From contig NC_067201.1 in NCBI RefSeq assembly GCF_000699445.3, forward strand, positions 23,947,033 to 24,011,032: 64,000 nucleotides of DNA, given 5' to 3'. Both the position numbers and the translations under genes were made by a program. The notes beneath the pieces were generated by a model that was given only the letters and a program-made list of their open reading frames with translations, was not told the DNA's origin and did no database searches. Positions 23,490 through 35,800 of the stretch are shown piece by piece; within the stretch, counting starts at the first letter, position 1; each line of letters begins with the position of its first letter. Source of the stretch: Schistosoma haematobium. Lineage: Eukaryota > Platyhelminthes > Trematoda > Strigeidida > Schistosomatidae.

Positions 23490-24060
23490 ACAGAACACGG
23501 GTGAGGACAATCGAATGTATTTAACACAAAATTACAGGACTTGTTAGTAAAATCTAACAATCATAATGTAGCTGCCCGTCCCACCGCTCCCCTCCGTCGA
23601 CAGCACCTGCTACAGCCAGCACCGCCCCACAAGAACACTCCACTCGACGCCACCTCTCCGCATCAGACTGCCCCAACTAACACCTCAGCTACGGACCCGC
23701 AACGGCGTTCGCAGAACGGCACGCTTCCCCTCTGGTTGATAGCGACACCAAATGTATTGAACAAGGACATCAGTGGGGACAATCGAATGTATTTAACACG
23801 AAATCACAGGACTTGTTAGTAAAATCTAACAATCATAAAGTAAATACGTAATTTGCAAAAAGTCCATCAATTGTCTCATAATGACTCAGACTTCATTGTT
23901 CTTGCATTTCCACACAAATTACATCCTGTTTCCATTGTTTACTGTTCGATCCTCTTGTCTATCTGCTGTCAGACCTTCTGTTCACGACTAACATCATCAA
24001 CTACTTATGTCAGTATAAGTAGCACACACCACAATTGTTCACATTCACATTCGCGACTGG
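23490..24060 (+). repeat. R5 repeat with duplicated leader and a GC-rich insert
   Basis: A block of about 70 bases (GGACAATCGAATGTATTTAA to CTAACAATCATAA) occurs at about 23504-23567 and again at 23778-23841. A GC-rich segment lies between them. After the second block the usual R5 continuation follows (CTTATGTCAGTATAAGTAG near 24003). Confidence 0.6.
23571..23755 (+). other. GC-rich island of unknown origin
   Basis: By my count 106 of the 160 bases in 23571-23730 are G or C, against clearly AT-rich flanks. The frame 23541-23819 is open through it and gives a Pro/Thr/Ser/Arg-rich peptide (APPHKNTPLD, SPHQTAPTNTS). No domain is recognised. Confidence 0.6.
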
Positions 24061-24344
24061 TATCTTACGTTTTAAATCCCAAATTATTAACTACATAGTC
24101 CAGCTTATGTTTGGTAAGGATTAGAATTATTTCATTGTTGATATTCAAAACTAAATCACATAGAATTGTGTGACACTGTTCCATGTACCTATAAAAATTG
24201 TTTCTCTGGTTGTTAAAGGAGGCATCAGTCTGGTGAGTTCCGAAAAATCTCGGCATTCATTATGAGGCGTCATAATTTATCCTTGAAATACCAGGGCAGA
24301 GTTTAAATGGTTTAATTTGTTTAATTCGTATGGTGTTTTTTTGG

Positions 24345-24960
24345 TGGGATTTTTTTCTACAGGATAGGGTTGCAGACCTCATATCTAACCTTCCTCCTTT
24401 ATCCGGGCTTGGGACTGACAGTGACACTAGAAGAGCTACACTATGGTGTACCTAAGAAGATTGTAAACATCATCTGAAATTCGTACGACTAACTACACTG
24501 TGAAGTCGTGTATGGAGGACAACTGACAGACTTATTCCATGTGAGAGCCGGAGTCAGACATAGCTGTTTACTCTTCACCTTTCTCTTCTGGTGGTCAACT
24601 GGATTATGAAGACTTCGACATCTCAGGGGGAGCAGGTAATAGAATGGACAGCTCGCAAGAGTAGGACTTCGCAGATGACCTGATCCTTCTATCCTATACA
24701 CACAAACAAATGCAGATGAAAACAACTCGTGTAGCAGTAGCCTCTGCATCAGTAGGCCAAGATCCTCAAATACGACACAGTGAACGCCAACCCATTCACA
24801 CATGATGGAGAGACTTTGGAAAATGTGAAAACTTCCACATATCTGGGGAGCTTTATCGATGAGCAAGGAGGAAATAACGCAGATATAAATGCAAGTATTG
24901 ACAAATCAAGGGCAGCATTCCTACAAATGAAGAACATATAAAACCCAGAACACTTCCTGT
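24345..24960 (+). pseudogene. RTE-1 LINE with inverted 5' end
   Basis: 24345-24436 is the reverse complement of the RTE-1 leader (CCTTCCTCCTTTATCCGGGC). From 24437 the sense RT sequence follows (CTATGGTGTACCTAAGAAG, compare 33267), through the region of the FSDD box (GRTSQMT-type decay) to about 24960. Stops and indels are present, and the 3' end is missing. Confidence 0.75.
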
Positions 24961-25362
24961 AGTTCAGTGAAACTAAGTCACTAAGTTAAGTTATCTTGTT
25001 TGTTGTTTGTTTGTATGTGGTCGATGGTGATCTATCCTGTTGGTGCGTTACATTATATTTTAAAGTTAATTATTAGATTGTTCCATACTGATCTATGCCT
25101 TGTATAATAATCTTAACTGTTGCTCGCATAAATGTTGGATAAGTATATGAACTTATTACGTCTTACGAAATCTTATTTATGAGATGGTGAAGAAGATTTG
25201 TAGCTCAGATGGATGATTTTGATGGAGTTTTGTTCTCTGAGCTGGATGGTTTGTAGCTTTCATCGTTCTTCTGAACGACATCATCAGCACAAACTTCAGA
25301 TTGAAATGAAATCAAAAAACACTCCATGTTATTTGATATGAAAATTCAGAAATAATAACTGT
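24961..25362. other. Unassigned DNA with an R7 copy
   Basis: R7 lies at about 25190-25310 (CGTTCTTCTGAACGACATCA). The rest is unassigned. Confidence 0.45.
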
Positions 25363-25765
25363 CGACTACCTCCAACCATCATCTTATCTCGATATAGTGT
25401 ACGCAATGATGAGACATCAGGACTGGTGGTGAATACATCACAGTCCTACAGGAGATCAGTCATGGCCCGGATTGCTCATCGGTAACTTCTATAAATGTGA
25501 AGCTGAGTGATATGGGATTGAATCCATCAGAGAGTATCAGTTCCTTCAAGATTACAGGTACACTATGCTGACGAGTGCCAAATAGCACGAAACCTGTGTA
25601 CAGGGTTTTCTGTTGACTACCTCCAACCACCATCTTATCCCAACATGGTACTCGCAATGTCGAGTCACTTAGACGGATGGCTACATTGCAACTTGGTCGA
25701 TAGGATTCGATCTGCACTAAGAGGTATCTGACACATATGATATTGATCACCACCCGGTGACCAAT
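25363..25765 (+). repeat. Gamma repeat, tandem (about 247-bp period)
   Basis: The block GACTACCTCCAACCACCATC occurs at about 25366 and again at about 25613, showing 1.5 or more head-to-tail units. Between them are a tRNA-like part (GCCCGGATTGCTCATCGGTA, GGGATTGAATCC) and a hammerhead (25563-25605). Confidence 0.7.
25563..25605 (+). ncRNA. Gamma-class hammerhead, core intact
   Basis: Core CTGACGA, stem II GTGC-CAAATA-GCAC perfect, GAAA, helix III ACCTGTGT, cleavage triplet GTA. Stem I CTATG/CAGGG has one mismatch. Confidence 0.65.
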
Positions 25766-26664
25766 CAATTGTGAATACTTCCAAATACCTTTATATCTGT
25801 TAAATAAGTTTTTAGCTATCAAAGCTCAGTAGTTCAAGGGATAATATGTTACTGTTAAAAGGTGTAAGACATAAGGGTCTAAATATAAACATAAATACAG
25901 AACTATCTGGTTGGTTAGTTCTAAGGATGACCAAATGTGTTTGTTTGATTCTGTTCCCAGAAACTCACCAAAAACACCATCAATCCAATTAGTTGGTGGC
26001 TTTATGTTGAGGTTTAGTGGTGACTAGTTTTAAGTTTTAGTCGATATTTATCACAGATGATGCTCGATTGGGGTACCACTGGACGAAAATAGTACTGAAC
26101 AAGTGAGGACAATCGACTGTATTTGAATACAAATTTACACAATCACTTAGTAAAATTTGAAATCTATACAGTGAATACTTCATTTGCAAAATATCAATCA
26201 ATCATCTTAGACTTCATTGTTCTCTCGTTTCCAAACGAATCATTTTCTGTTCTCGTTCTCTTCTTTCCTCTTCGATCTTCTTGACTTTCTGCCACCAGAC
26301 ATTTCACTTTCGGTTGATGATACATACTACTTATATCTGTCAATATCAATAGCACACACCGCAATTACAGACGATGCCCAATTAGGATACCATTCGACAA
26401 TAATAGTACTGAACAAACGTTTCGACTCAATATATGAAAGTTATCTTCATGTACATTGATTGATTACGCCTTGTCTTGTGGCGAGACCTTAACATTCAGA
26501 CCAATCGTTTACGCACCTAACTTTAATCAATTCGCTATATCAACCATCCATCTTCCATTTCTCTCAGTGGATAACCATCTCATACCCCTGGACTTGACCT
26601 CATTCCACTGGTTACATCTTATCTTTGGAATCCTGAGAGTTTTCTCACAAAGTTAGTCACTAAT
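25766..26664. other. R5 repeat and unassigned DNA
   Basis: 26050-26400 is an R5 copy (AGTGAGGACAATCGACTGTA, then a TATCTGTCAATATCAATAGC block). No gene is seen. Confidence 0.5.
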
Positions 26665-27049
26665 TGATAAGTCTTACTAATTGAACGCTATATTCGGTTT
26701 CTAAGCTATTCTCGTTAACCTCCAAGCAAGAACTACGCAGCAATCTGAACACGAGAGAAAAGGCGCAAAACTATGCGAGAAGCACTTTACTCCAAAGGTT
26801 CATTCTAGTACAGAAAAATATAAAATTTTTATTGTATTTTAGATGTTCTTGGGTTTCCCGAAGATTCTGGAATGCTACTAAACATAGCAGCAGTATAGTA
26901 ATCAGACAATCAGAAACTCTACATGTGACTTTTCACTTCCTTGATATTTCTGGCTAAACTTCAAGTGAACGCTGATTGTATGAAACGCTTCTTAGTGTTT
27001 CCTGAGCCTTTTTTGTCTTTTACGAGAAGTTTTCTGGATCACCCCAACA
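26665..27049 (+). mobile_element. L2 solo LTR
   Basis: 385-bp LTR-like unit starting TGATAAG and ending CCCCAACA, flanked by a perfect 5-bp duplication CTAAT (26660-26664 and 27050-27054). Related copies are at 43308-43790 and 20206-19905. The parent element class cannot be told from the LTR alone. Confidence 0.8.
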
Positions 27050-27054
27050 CTAAT

Positions 27055-28523
27055 TAACAAATGTTCAGTACTTCTTGGTTTTCAATGTTTATCTACCTTG
27101 GTTTGATTCGTGGTCTCAATAACATTTAAAAATCTCAACAAGCCCCAGTACTGACAATGATTATTATGTGCTCACAAGTGAGAGGAAACTTCCTTAGTTC
27201 CAGTAAGAAGCCGTGACACACTTTCACATTAGGCAATAGAAGATGCATACATAATATTGCGGGCTAATTGAATTTAAATATATAAACCATTGGGTCATTG
27301 CTCTGTGGTTGAGAGGTTAGACGTTCGAATGCGAGACCTCAAGTCTTATATTCGACCCCCTGTTTAGTGTCAGGAATGAGAAATAATGTTTCATTTTAGG
27401 ATGAGATAGTTTTAAACTGTTTTAGATCTAGAATTTAATATTATGCATTTTAGTTAAGGTTTTCATCACGAACTGACATTAGCGATGATGCTAAAATGTT
27501 ATTTGACTGCGTGGATAAATGAATTTTGCGCACAAATCTAAGACCAAGTATCCTGAATTTCAAAGGTTCATTCATGAATTATACTTTCGCCGATGATTAC
27601 TATGATTAGATTCTCTTTATCGTAATTCTTACATGAGCTTATTTCAGCTCCTGAACAGACATTATTTTATTGATTGTTTTGTTCAGTTGACCTTTCATCA
27701 CTATCCGTATACTATTGTAATGTGTGTGTGTGTGTGATCCATTCAAGTGTATATATCTACTTATTTGTATTCTGTACATTCCTTTTGTTAGCTGAGTCTC
27801 GTTTAATGTTCTTTAAATTCTAGGGTTCATTCATGAACCGCTTTAAGTTAGACCATTGTTGAAAACCAGAAAGTCATTGACGGTCGTTTCTTCACAGTAT
27901 GGGACTCCTCAGTGATGCACATCTACGACGCCGCTCACACAGACTGAACCTAGAACTTTGAATCTCCAAGTTTATATGCTCCTGAATCAAGTAATTTATT
28001 CGGATTCTCATCGTTTATCTACTGTCCGTATATATGTTGAAAATAAACACGTACTTTAAACACTATTAGTATTCGAATTTTAGTCTCACTCTGTTATTAA
28101 CTAGGATAGTCAACAGACTATGCATAAAGTAAATAGGATCTATAGTTCATTTATCATCATCAACAGGATCAAAATATCTCGTTATAAAATGACAGTCCTG
28201 ATGCGCCTAATCTCATACATCTACGGTATAGATCCTAAATAAATGGTACAAAATTGTCTGAAGGTTTTCTCCTGTACATAACATGATAGAATTGATTTTT
28301 CATTACATACAGTTAACCAACTGATCAGTAAATCTTTCTTTTATCATTTAATCAATATTGACATTTAGAGCGTATCAAATGTTTAACGTGATTGTAAAAT
28401 AAAACAAGACCATAGTGCACATCACAGACTGAAAATAGTTAGACAACTAGGAACTAATGGATAACTGTTCCGTTCTAGTATAGGACTTCAATTTCAAATG
28501 AAGAACAGCACAATAAGGTATAC
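27055..28523. other. Decayed beta and R6 fragments
   Basis: 27170-27380 is a decayed plus-strand beta copy, 27430-27610 an R6 copy, 27720-27737 a (TG)n run, 27830-27990 and 28430-28500 decayed minus-strand beta copies. No gene is seen. Confidence 0.55.
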
Positions 28524-28938
28524 TGTTGGGGACGTTAGATCCCCAGAACTCACTTAAGAAAGAACCTAATTTTGTCATTTTATTTAGAAAATTTTGAATT
28601 TCTTTGTTTTCGCGCCAAAGGCGCTCTTGTCATTTTCATGTCGTATTTCCCACTTGAGAAATATCTTAAATGCTATTGGTCTGTTGCGTCTTTTATTATG
28701 CTATTTGGTAACTCTTCCCAAGGACGGTTTTGCACTGTATATATACGTTTTGAATTCTGTTTGTTGTTATCGCTCGTTTCTGGTTGATTTGCAGAATATA
28801 CTTCCCATTCGTAGCTTGGACTTCTCCCTCTAGTTAGCGGAGCTGGGACGCATCAAATAGCTAGCTTACTGGTCTTGGTCACCGAGTCTTGTTCTCGTTC
28901 GCAGATTAAGTGAACTTGTGTTAGCTTCAAACCTAGCA
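28524..28938 (+). mobile_element. L1 solo LTR, copy 1
   Basis: 415-bp unit from TGTTGGGGACGTTAGAT to ACCTAGCA. The flanking pentamers are TATAC and TATGC, a target duplication with one substitution. Its twin is at 38980-39393. Confidence 0.8.
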
Positions 28939-28964
28939 TATGCCTAAAAGATATCTTATGAATT

Positions 28965-29295
28965 CAACTGTTAAAAATAATACAATTTCCACGAATCCCC
29001 ATTCTCACAATAATCAGGTACTCACTAGTGACCAACTTCAAGATGGATTTACTAGAGTTCTAGAGAGAAGCTGTGATTAGTGGAACCTAATCCGTGTCGA
29101 GTGTGAGAGAGTTATCCACCTCAGGTAATAGATGAAGAGTTGTGCAAGATCATGGATTGATTGAAGTTAAACATTAACAACGTCGGTTTCCGGGTCAATC
29201 ATCTAGAGGTTAAGCGTTCGCCCTCATCACTTTAGGCCTTGGTTTCGAGTCCCTCATGTGGGATCATAAATACTCACTACTGACGAGTCCTATCC
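28965..29295 (+). repeat. Beta repeat, near full length, decayed
   Basis: Plus-strand unit with GAGTTCTAGAGAGAAGCTGTG, tRNA-like half near 29195-29250 and core CTGACGA followed by GTCCTATCC, after which it is cut. A second, minus-strand beta end (29305-29375) abuts it. Confidence 0.65.
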
Positions 29296-29304
29296 TATGG
29301 GTCA

Positions 29305-29375
29305 GTGTTAGACCACCATGGAAAACCTGGAAGCACTAAACGGCCGTTTCGTCCTAGTGTGAGACTACTCAGACT
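29305..29375 (-). repeat. Beta 3' half with partial hammerhead
   Basis: Minus strand: helix III ACGGCCGT, GAAA and stem II present; the core reads CTGAGTA (G8 lost) and the unit ends there. Confidence 0.6.
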
Positions 29376-29713
29376 ATTTACCAATAGTCAATAGATTCCT
29401 GTTTAGCACTTGAATTTCAACTTTCTAACCCTTTTTACTACTATAAACATGAATCCAATCTCTTGTCAATGAAGTACTTATCAATTAAATGTTATATTTA
29501 AAAGTACTCATAAAGAAGATAATTATGAAAGGACGAAATAAATAGCATTAAATGAAACAATTCAAACATAGCAACAACAACAACAAAATCGATTACATGA
29601 ACAAGTGACAAAGCATTTCTTGAACATTGAATCTGTGAATAACTTATTTAAACAAAATTAATTATGTTTAATGAATTTTGTTTTATTTTAATAAAGATTT
29701 ATATGATTCATAT

Positions 29714-29845
29714 CTATTGCCAATCAGCACCAAGTAATGCTAATAGAAGTCGTCTATAATCACCAGATGTTTCACTACGTATCCAATCTTCAAGTGAACT
29801 ACCTTGATCATTATGAAATTGTGAACAAATACTTCCTAAATCAAA
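29714..29845 (-). CDS. Annexin gene 1, last exon (repeat 4 end, stop)
   Basis: 132 nt including TAG at 29714-29716. [17 protein letters not shown], then [19 protein letters not shown] and the C-terminal ADWQ. The acceptor follows a pyrimidine-rich stretch. Confidence 0.93.
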   Translation of the reverse strand, partial: FDLGSICSQFHNDQGSSLEDWIRSETSGDYRRLLLALLGADWQ

Positions 29846-32800
29846 CTAAATTGGATAAACAAAGAAAGAAACAAACAAACAAAGAAATATACTAGAAACA
29901 AGAGTTAATAAAAGATATAAAACTCAAAGCTCTTTAGTTATATATAACTGTTTGACCTTACGACTGTAATCCTATTGGCTAAATATAACAAGTAGATTTG
30001 ACCAATCAGCGTGAAGTTAAATAAATTCAAGGTTGACTCAAAGAATGTTTATTTCAATAGTTGAGTCAATTAAAGCTAGATCATCATGGAAAACCTGAAA
30101 GCACTGGATAGCCGTTTCGTCCCAGTATGGGAATCATCAGCAGTGCGCATCCATGATTCAATAGTTGAACTATTTCTGTAGTTCAACTATTGAAATTTCT
30201 AAAATCTTCACGTAACTTCTTCTGAAAATGTTTATTTATCTGTGTGTATCTATATAAACAATTAGTTTTGTGTATAATTATTCCCTTATTCGTTTATTAA
30301 CAACAATTTATATTGTATTAGGCTAGTAGGAGTTTTATCATGTTCAGATCATTATAAGCTATTTATTCCAAATAAATAATCAAGTATATGATAGGAGCAA
30401 TCAACTTACAATTAAATGAACTATTCAAAACATACATTACAATAATGTTCAAATTAATTTTAAAACTCAAGTTACGTAATTCGACTTGGTTATTGAAAGC
30501 TTCTGTCGTCTAAGAAACTTGTAAGCATGCCCTTTTACAGCTGAGAGTGGGGAGAGTCAACTATCCCTCTCAAAATGCTCTCAAGTGGTCACGTGTATAC
30601 AACCACTGACAGGGAAGTCCTACTCACTGCCTTCTCACGGCATTACTGTTGTTTACGAAATTGAGAGGATGAAAAGTAAATGTCCAGCGCTTTAACCGGG
30701 TTCGGTGGATATGGAGAGTCCACCTAGGGGAGTTGGAAAACCCTCATTCCAATCCAGTGGTGCACATCTTTACTCTTGTACTAAATCTTATTAGAAATGG
30801 TATTACCCCTACAATGATACAATACGATAAAATGAATCTTTATCGACATGTCTATTGACTATAGGTTGACCTAAATGTCAGGTTCTTAGGAATTTCCTTA
30901 AAACTTTTTAGCTCTCTTGATTCATCTTTACAGTTGAATTCTAGATCTATAAGTCTGTGAACAATGATGTGAGTACAGACACATTGTGTTGTTGATCTTT
31001 CAGTCTATGCTCGTTTATGCATAGATTATGTGGGAGTCTACTATGTTTAATATATTTTTTTTCTTTTTGATTGAGATCATGAACCGATTAACTCCGCCTG
31101 TAGCTCTTCTAGAGTTACTGCCGGTCCCAAGCCCGGGTAAAGGAGGAGGGTTGGGCATGGGGTTAGCGTCCCCATCCCGTAGAAAACTAACTCGCTAAAA
31201 AAACGCTTACCAGAAAAAATAATTCAAACCATTTTAACTCTGCCCTGAGAGTTAGAAGGTCTTCACTTAGAAGAATTATGACGCTTCATGGTGAAAGCCG
31301 AGTTCGTTCGGAAGCCACGAGGCCGATGCCCCTTCTAACAACCAGAGCAAAAATTTTTATAGGTACATGGAACGTTAGAACAATGTGGGAAACCGGGAAG
31401 ACCAGTCAACTTGCAACGGAAATGAGGAGATACAACTTAGCAGTACTGGGAATCAGCGAAACCCACTGGACCCAAGCTGGACAGAAAAGGCTAGCTACGG
31501 GAGAGATGCTGCTATACTCCGGTCACGAAGAGGAAAATGCTCCACACACTCAGGGAGTTGCTCTAATGCTGTCCAAAGTAGCACGAAATGCACTTGTAGG
31601 ATGGGAATCCCACGGATCCAGAATCATCAAAGCATCATTCAAAACAAAGAAGGAGGGGATCTTAATGAATATTATCCAATGTTATGCACCCACCAATGGT
31701 AGCAACGACGACATTAAAGATCAATTCTACGAGCGGCTTCAGTCAATCATAGAGAAATGCTCAAGAAAGGACCTCACCATTCTGATGGGAGATCTAAATG
31801 CCAAGGTCGGAATAGACAACACTGGATATGAAGATATTATGGGACGACATGGACTGGGAGAGAGGAACGAAAATGGAGAAAGATTTGCAAATTTGTGTGC
31901 ATTCAACAAATTAGTCATAGGAGGCACAATATTTCCACACAAACGTATACACAAGGCTACATGGATCTCACCGGACCACACTACAGAGAACCAGATAGAC
32001 CATATTTGCATCAACAAAAATTCCGAAGGACAATGGAAGATGTGAGAACCAGGAGAGGAGCTGACGTAGCTTCAGATCACCACCTAGTTGTAGCCAATTT
32101 AAAACTGAAGCTAAAAAAGAACTGGACAAGTGGACAAACAGCACTACAAAGGTTCAATACAGCCTTCCTTCGAGATACTGACAAACTCAATGAATTCAAG
32201 ATAGCTCTCAACAACAGATTCCAAGCCTTTCAAGATCTACTGAAGGAAGAAGAAACTAGTATGGAGGACAACTGGAAAGGCATCAAAGAAACATTGACTT
32301 CAACGTGTCAAGAGGTTCTGGGCCTAAAGAAACACCATCATAAGGAATGGATCTCTATAGAAACACTGGACAAGATCAAAGAAAGGAAGAACAAGAAGAC
32401 AGCAATTAACAACAGCCGAACACGAGCAGAGAAAGTCCAAGCACAAGCTGAATACATAGAAGCAAACAAGCAAGTGAAGAGGAGCATTAGAGCCGACAGG
32501 AAGAAATACGTGGAAGAATTAGCAACGACGGCAGAAAAAGCTGCTAGAGAAGGAAATATGAAACAGCTCTACGATACAACGAAGAAACTATCAGGGAAAT
32601 ACAGTAAACCAGAGAGGCCGGTCAAAGACAAAGAAGGCAAGCCAATCACTGAAATTCAACAACAGCGAAACAGATGGGTAGAATACTTCGAGGAACTCCT
32701 GAATAGGCCGGCTCCAATGAATCCACCGAACATCGAAGTAGCACACACAGATCTTCCTATAGATGTCAACCCACCAACGACGGAAGAAATTAGAATGGCC

Positions 32801-35800
32801 GTCAGACAAATCAAGAACGGGAAAGCAGCAGGACCCGACAACATACCAGCTGAAGCACTGAAATCAGACGTCGAAGTAACCACAAGCATGCTTTACCCTC
32901 TATTCAAAAAGATTTGGGAGGAGGAACAAGTGCCAATGGACTGGAAAGAAGGACACCTCATCAAGATTCCAAAGAAAGGAGATCTGAGCAAATGTGAAAA
33001 CTACAGAGGCATTACACTACTGTCAATACCAGGGAAAGTCTTCAACAGAGTGTTGCTGAACCGGATGAAGGATGCAGTAGATGCCCAACTTCGAGATCAA
33101 CAAGCTGGATTCCGAAAGGATCGGTCGTGCACAGACCAAATTGCAACACTACGGATCATCGTCGAACAATCAGTTGAATGGAACTCGTCACTATACATCA
33201 ACTTCATTGATTATGAAAAGGCATTCGACAGTGTAGATAGGAGGACGTTATGGAAACTTCTTCGACACTACGGAGTTCCTGAGAAGATTGTCAATATTAT
33301 CCGGAACTCATACGACGGACTACAGTGCAAAGTAGTGCATGGAGGACAGCTGACAGATGCATTCCAAGTAAGGACCGGAGTCAGACAAGGCTGTTTACTC
33401 TCTCCATTCCTCTTTCTTCTGGTGGTCGACTGGATTATGAAGACCTCGACATCTGAAGGAAAACACGGAATACAATGGACAGCTCAGAACCAATTAGACG
33501 ATCTGGACTTCTCAGATGACCTAGCCCTCCTATCACGTACACGTGAACAGATTCAGATAAAGACAGCCAATGTAGCAGCAGTCTCTGCATCAGTAGGCCT
33601 CAGCATACACAAAGGGAAAACCAAGGTCCTCAAATTCAAAGCGGAGAACAGCAATCCAATCACTCTTGATGGCGAAACTCTGGAAGATGTAGAATCCTTC
33701 ACATATCTGGGAAGCATCGTCGATAGACATGGAGGTTCAGATGCAGACGTAAAGGCGAGGATTGGCAAAGCAAGGGTCGCATTCCTACAATTGAAGAACA
33801 TATGGAACTCAAAACAACTTTCAACCAATATCAAAGTGAGAATCTTCAATACGAACGTCAAGGCAATTCTACTGTATGGAGCTGAAACTTGGAGAACTAC
33901 AACAACCACAATCAAGAAAGTACAAGTATTTATAAATAGCTGTCTACGCAAGATACTCAACATCCATTGGCCGGATACCATCAGCAATAGCCTTCTGTGG
34001 GAGAGAACAAACCAACTTCCAGCTGAAGAGGAAATTAGGAAAAGACGATGGAAATGGATAGGACATACATTACGCAAATCGTCAAACTGCATCACGAGGC
34101 AAGCTCTAACTTGGAATCCTGAAGGGAAGCGGAAAAGAGGAAGGCCAAAGAACACATTACGTCGGATAATAGAAGCAGATATGAAAAGGATGAATTACAA
34201 CTGGAAGGAGCTGGAAAGGATTGCCCAGGACAGGGTTGGATGGAGAATGCTGGTGAGCGACCTATGCTCCTTCACGAGGAGTAACAGGTGTAAGTAAGTA
34301 AGTAAGTATGAACCGATTGATGTTAGGCCACCAGTGAAAACTTGAAAGTACTGGATGGCCGTTCCGTTTTATTGTAGGACCTCTCAACAGTACGCATCCA
34401 CGATTCCGCTCGAGGGATTCGAACCCAGGGCTTTTTTCTTGTAGTTCAACAACATTCTAGTATGGTGAGTCAATCAGAAGTAGCCAAATGAGAAGGTCAT
34501 TCGATGGCAATGAGAAGTAACCTGAAGGACAACTGAATGTTACTGGCTAAGAAATAGATCGATTTTCTGAGGGGCGGAGTTGTATGTATGTGAGTATTTG
34601 TGCATTTTATTTGGTAGCCCAATATACTTTCCCGCTCATACTTGTGTTCTCAATCAATTAGTCAGTTGAGTGAGTTAGCACAGAGCACATAGTGTATCAG
34701 TAACAGATTCGAACTTTGTCCATCACAACACATACAAGGTTATATTTAATGCATTAAACCTTTAATACTTACCTCACTTCTTGTCACAATAATACGCATT
34801 AGTGTACAATCATCGGTACCGGCACCTTTCATTGCTTTCAACAATAAATCAGAATAAGCTTTTGGACGATTTAAACAAGTATTTACTATATATTCAAAAG
34901 AAATATTAAAGAATTAAATGAACAATTGACAAAGACAATAATAAAAGTATGATTGAAAGCTAGTCAGCTCAAAATAAATAATGGATGATTTTGATTGTTT
35001 ATATGATATACCTATTTAATAGTAGATACTCAACCACTGATCAATCCATCACGTATGTATCACCTTACTAGTGCAATGAACGACAACAGAGAGGTGGGAT
35101 TAAGAGGAAACCGATTTACAGTTGTGACGACGGACCACCGGTGAACTCGAGGAAGCTGTAAGAGGCTCAGAAGGAGCCGAAGACGTCTCATCCAATCACC
35201 TTTCGGAAGAATGTTCTAGAATTTCAACGTGTAGCTTCCCGATTGGATAATGCTAATAACCCCCTGTATGCGGATTGGAAGACTGTAACGATGATTTCGT
35301 TCTCACTGAAAACTATAAATACCTGACAATTTTTGTACTATGATTGACACTGTTTGGAATAATATTCCTTTCATTAGTCTTCTGTCTTCTTATTGCGACT
35401 CGGATAGGTTTTGGTTTTCTAGTGCTCTGTTATACGCGGTATATCGAGAAAATCAGCTTTTTCAAGACATAACAACAGTGTAATACAAAATTACAGAATA
35501 TCTTGGTAAAATATAAGAACTATACACTAAATATTTTATTTGCAAATCTTCCCTCAATCGTCCGTCACATTCTATATGATTATTTCACTACACAATCCCT
35601 CTCTACTTCCCTATTCTGCGTTTCTTTAACTCAATCATCTTAGAGTTCTGATGTCAGGTTTTCTATTTCCGATTGGTGTTACATACTAATTATATCTGTC
35701 AACATTAATGGATCAGCATGTCTCAATTCAATCATTAAGTTAATACTTGACGATATGAATTCTTTAACGTTAGCTAAGTGGGTGATTTAGTATAATTGAA

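Larger units (their letters stand above)
31090..34307 (+). mobile_element. Near-complete RTE-1 non-LTR retrotransposon
   Basis: 3.2-kb LINE: leader from AACTCCGCCTG (31090), one endonuclease-RT reading region (31278-34297) split by an apparent single-base deletion, then a short (GTAA)n tail (34290-34307). It is flanked by an 11-bp perfect target duplication and has landed inside an older minus-strand beta repeat whose halves continue on both sides (31070-31089 and 34308-34440). It lies in the last annexin intron, antisense to the gene. The domain set and short simple tail fit the RTE clade; the exact family is not asserted. It may be young, as the long frame has only one visible lesion. Confidence 0.9.

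Noticed and set aside
33553..34155. 200-codon minus-strand frame opposite the RTE-1 reverse transcriptase
   Set aside because: Shadow of a real gene: it mirrors the RT codons, and similar antisense frames appear opposite other RTE-1 fragments (47566-48156, 14104-14613).
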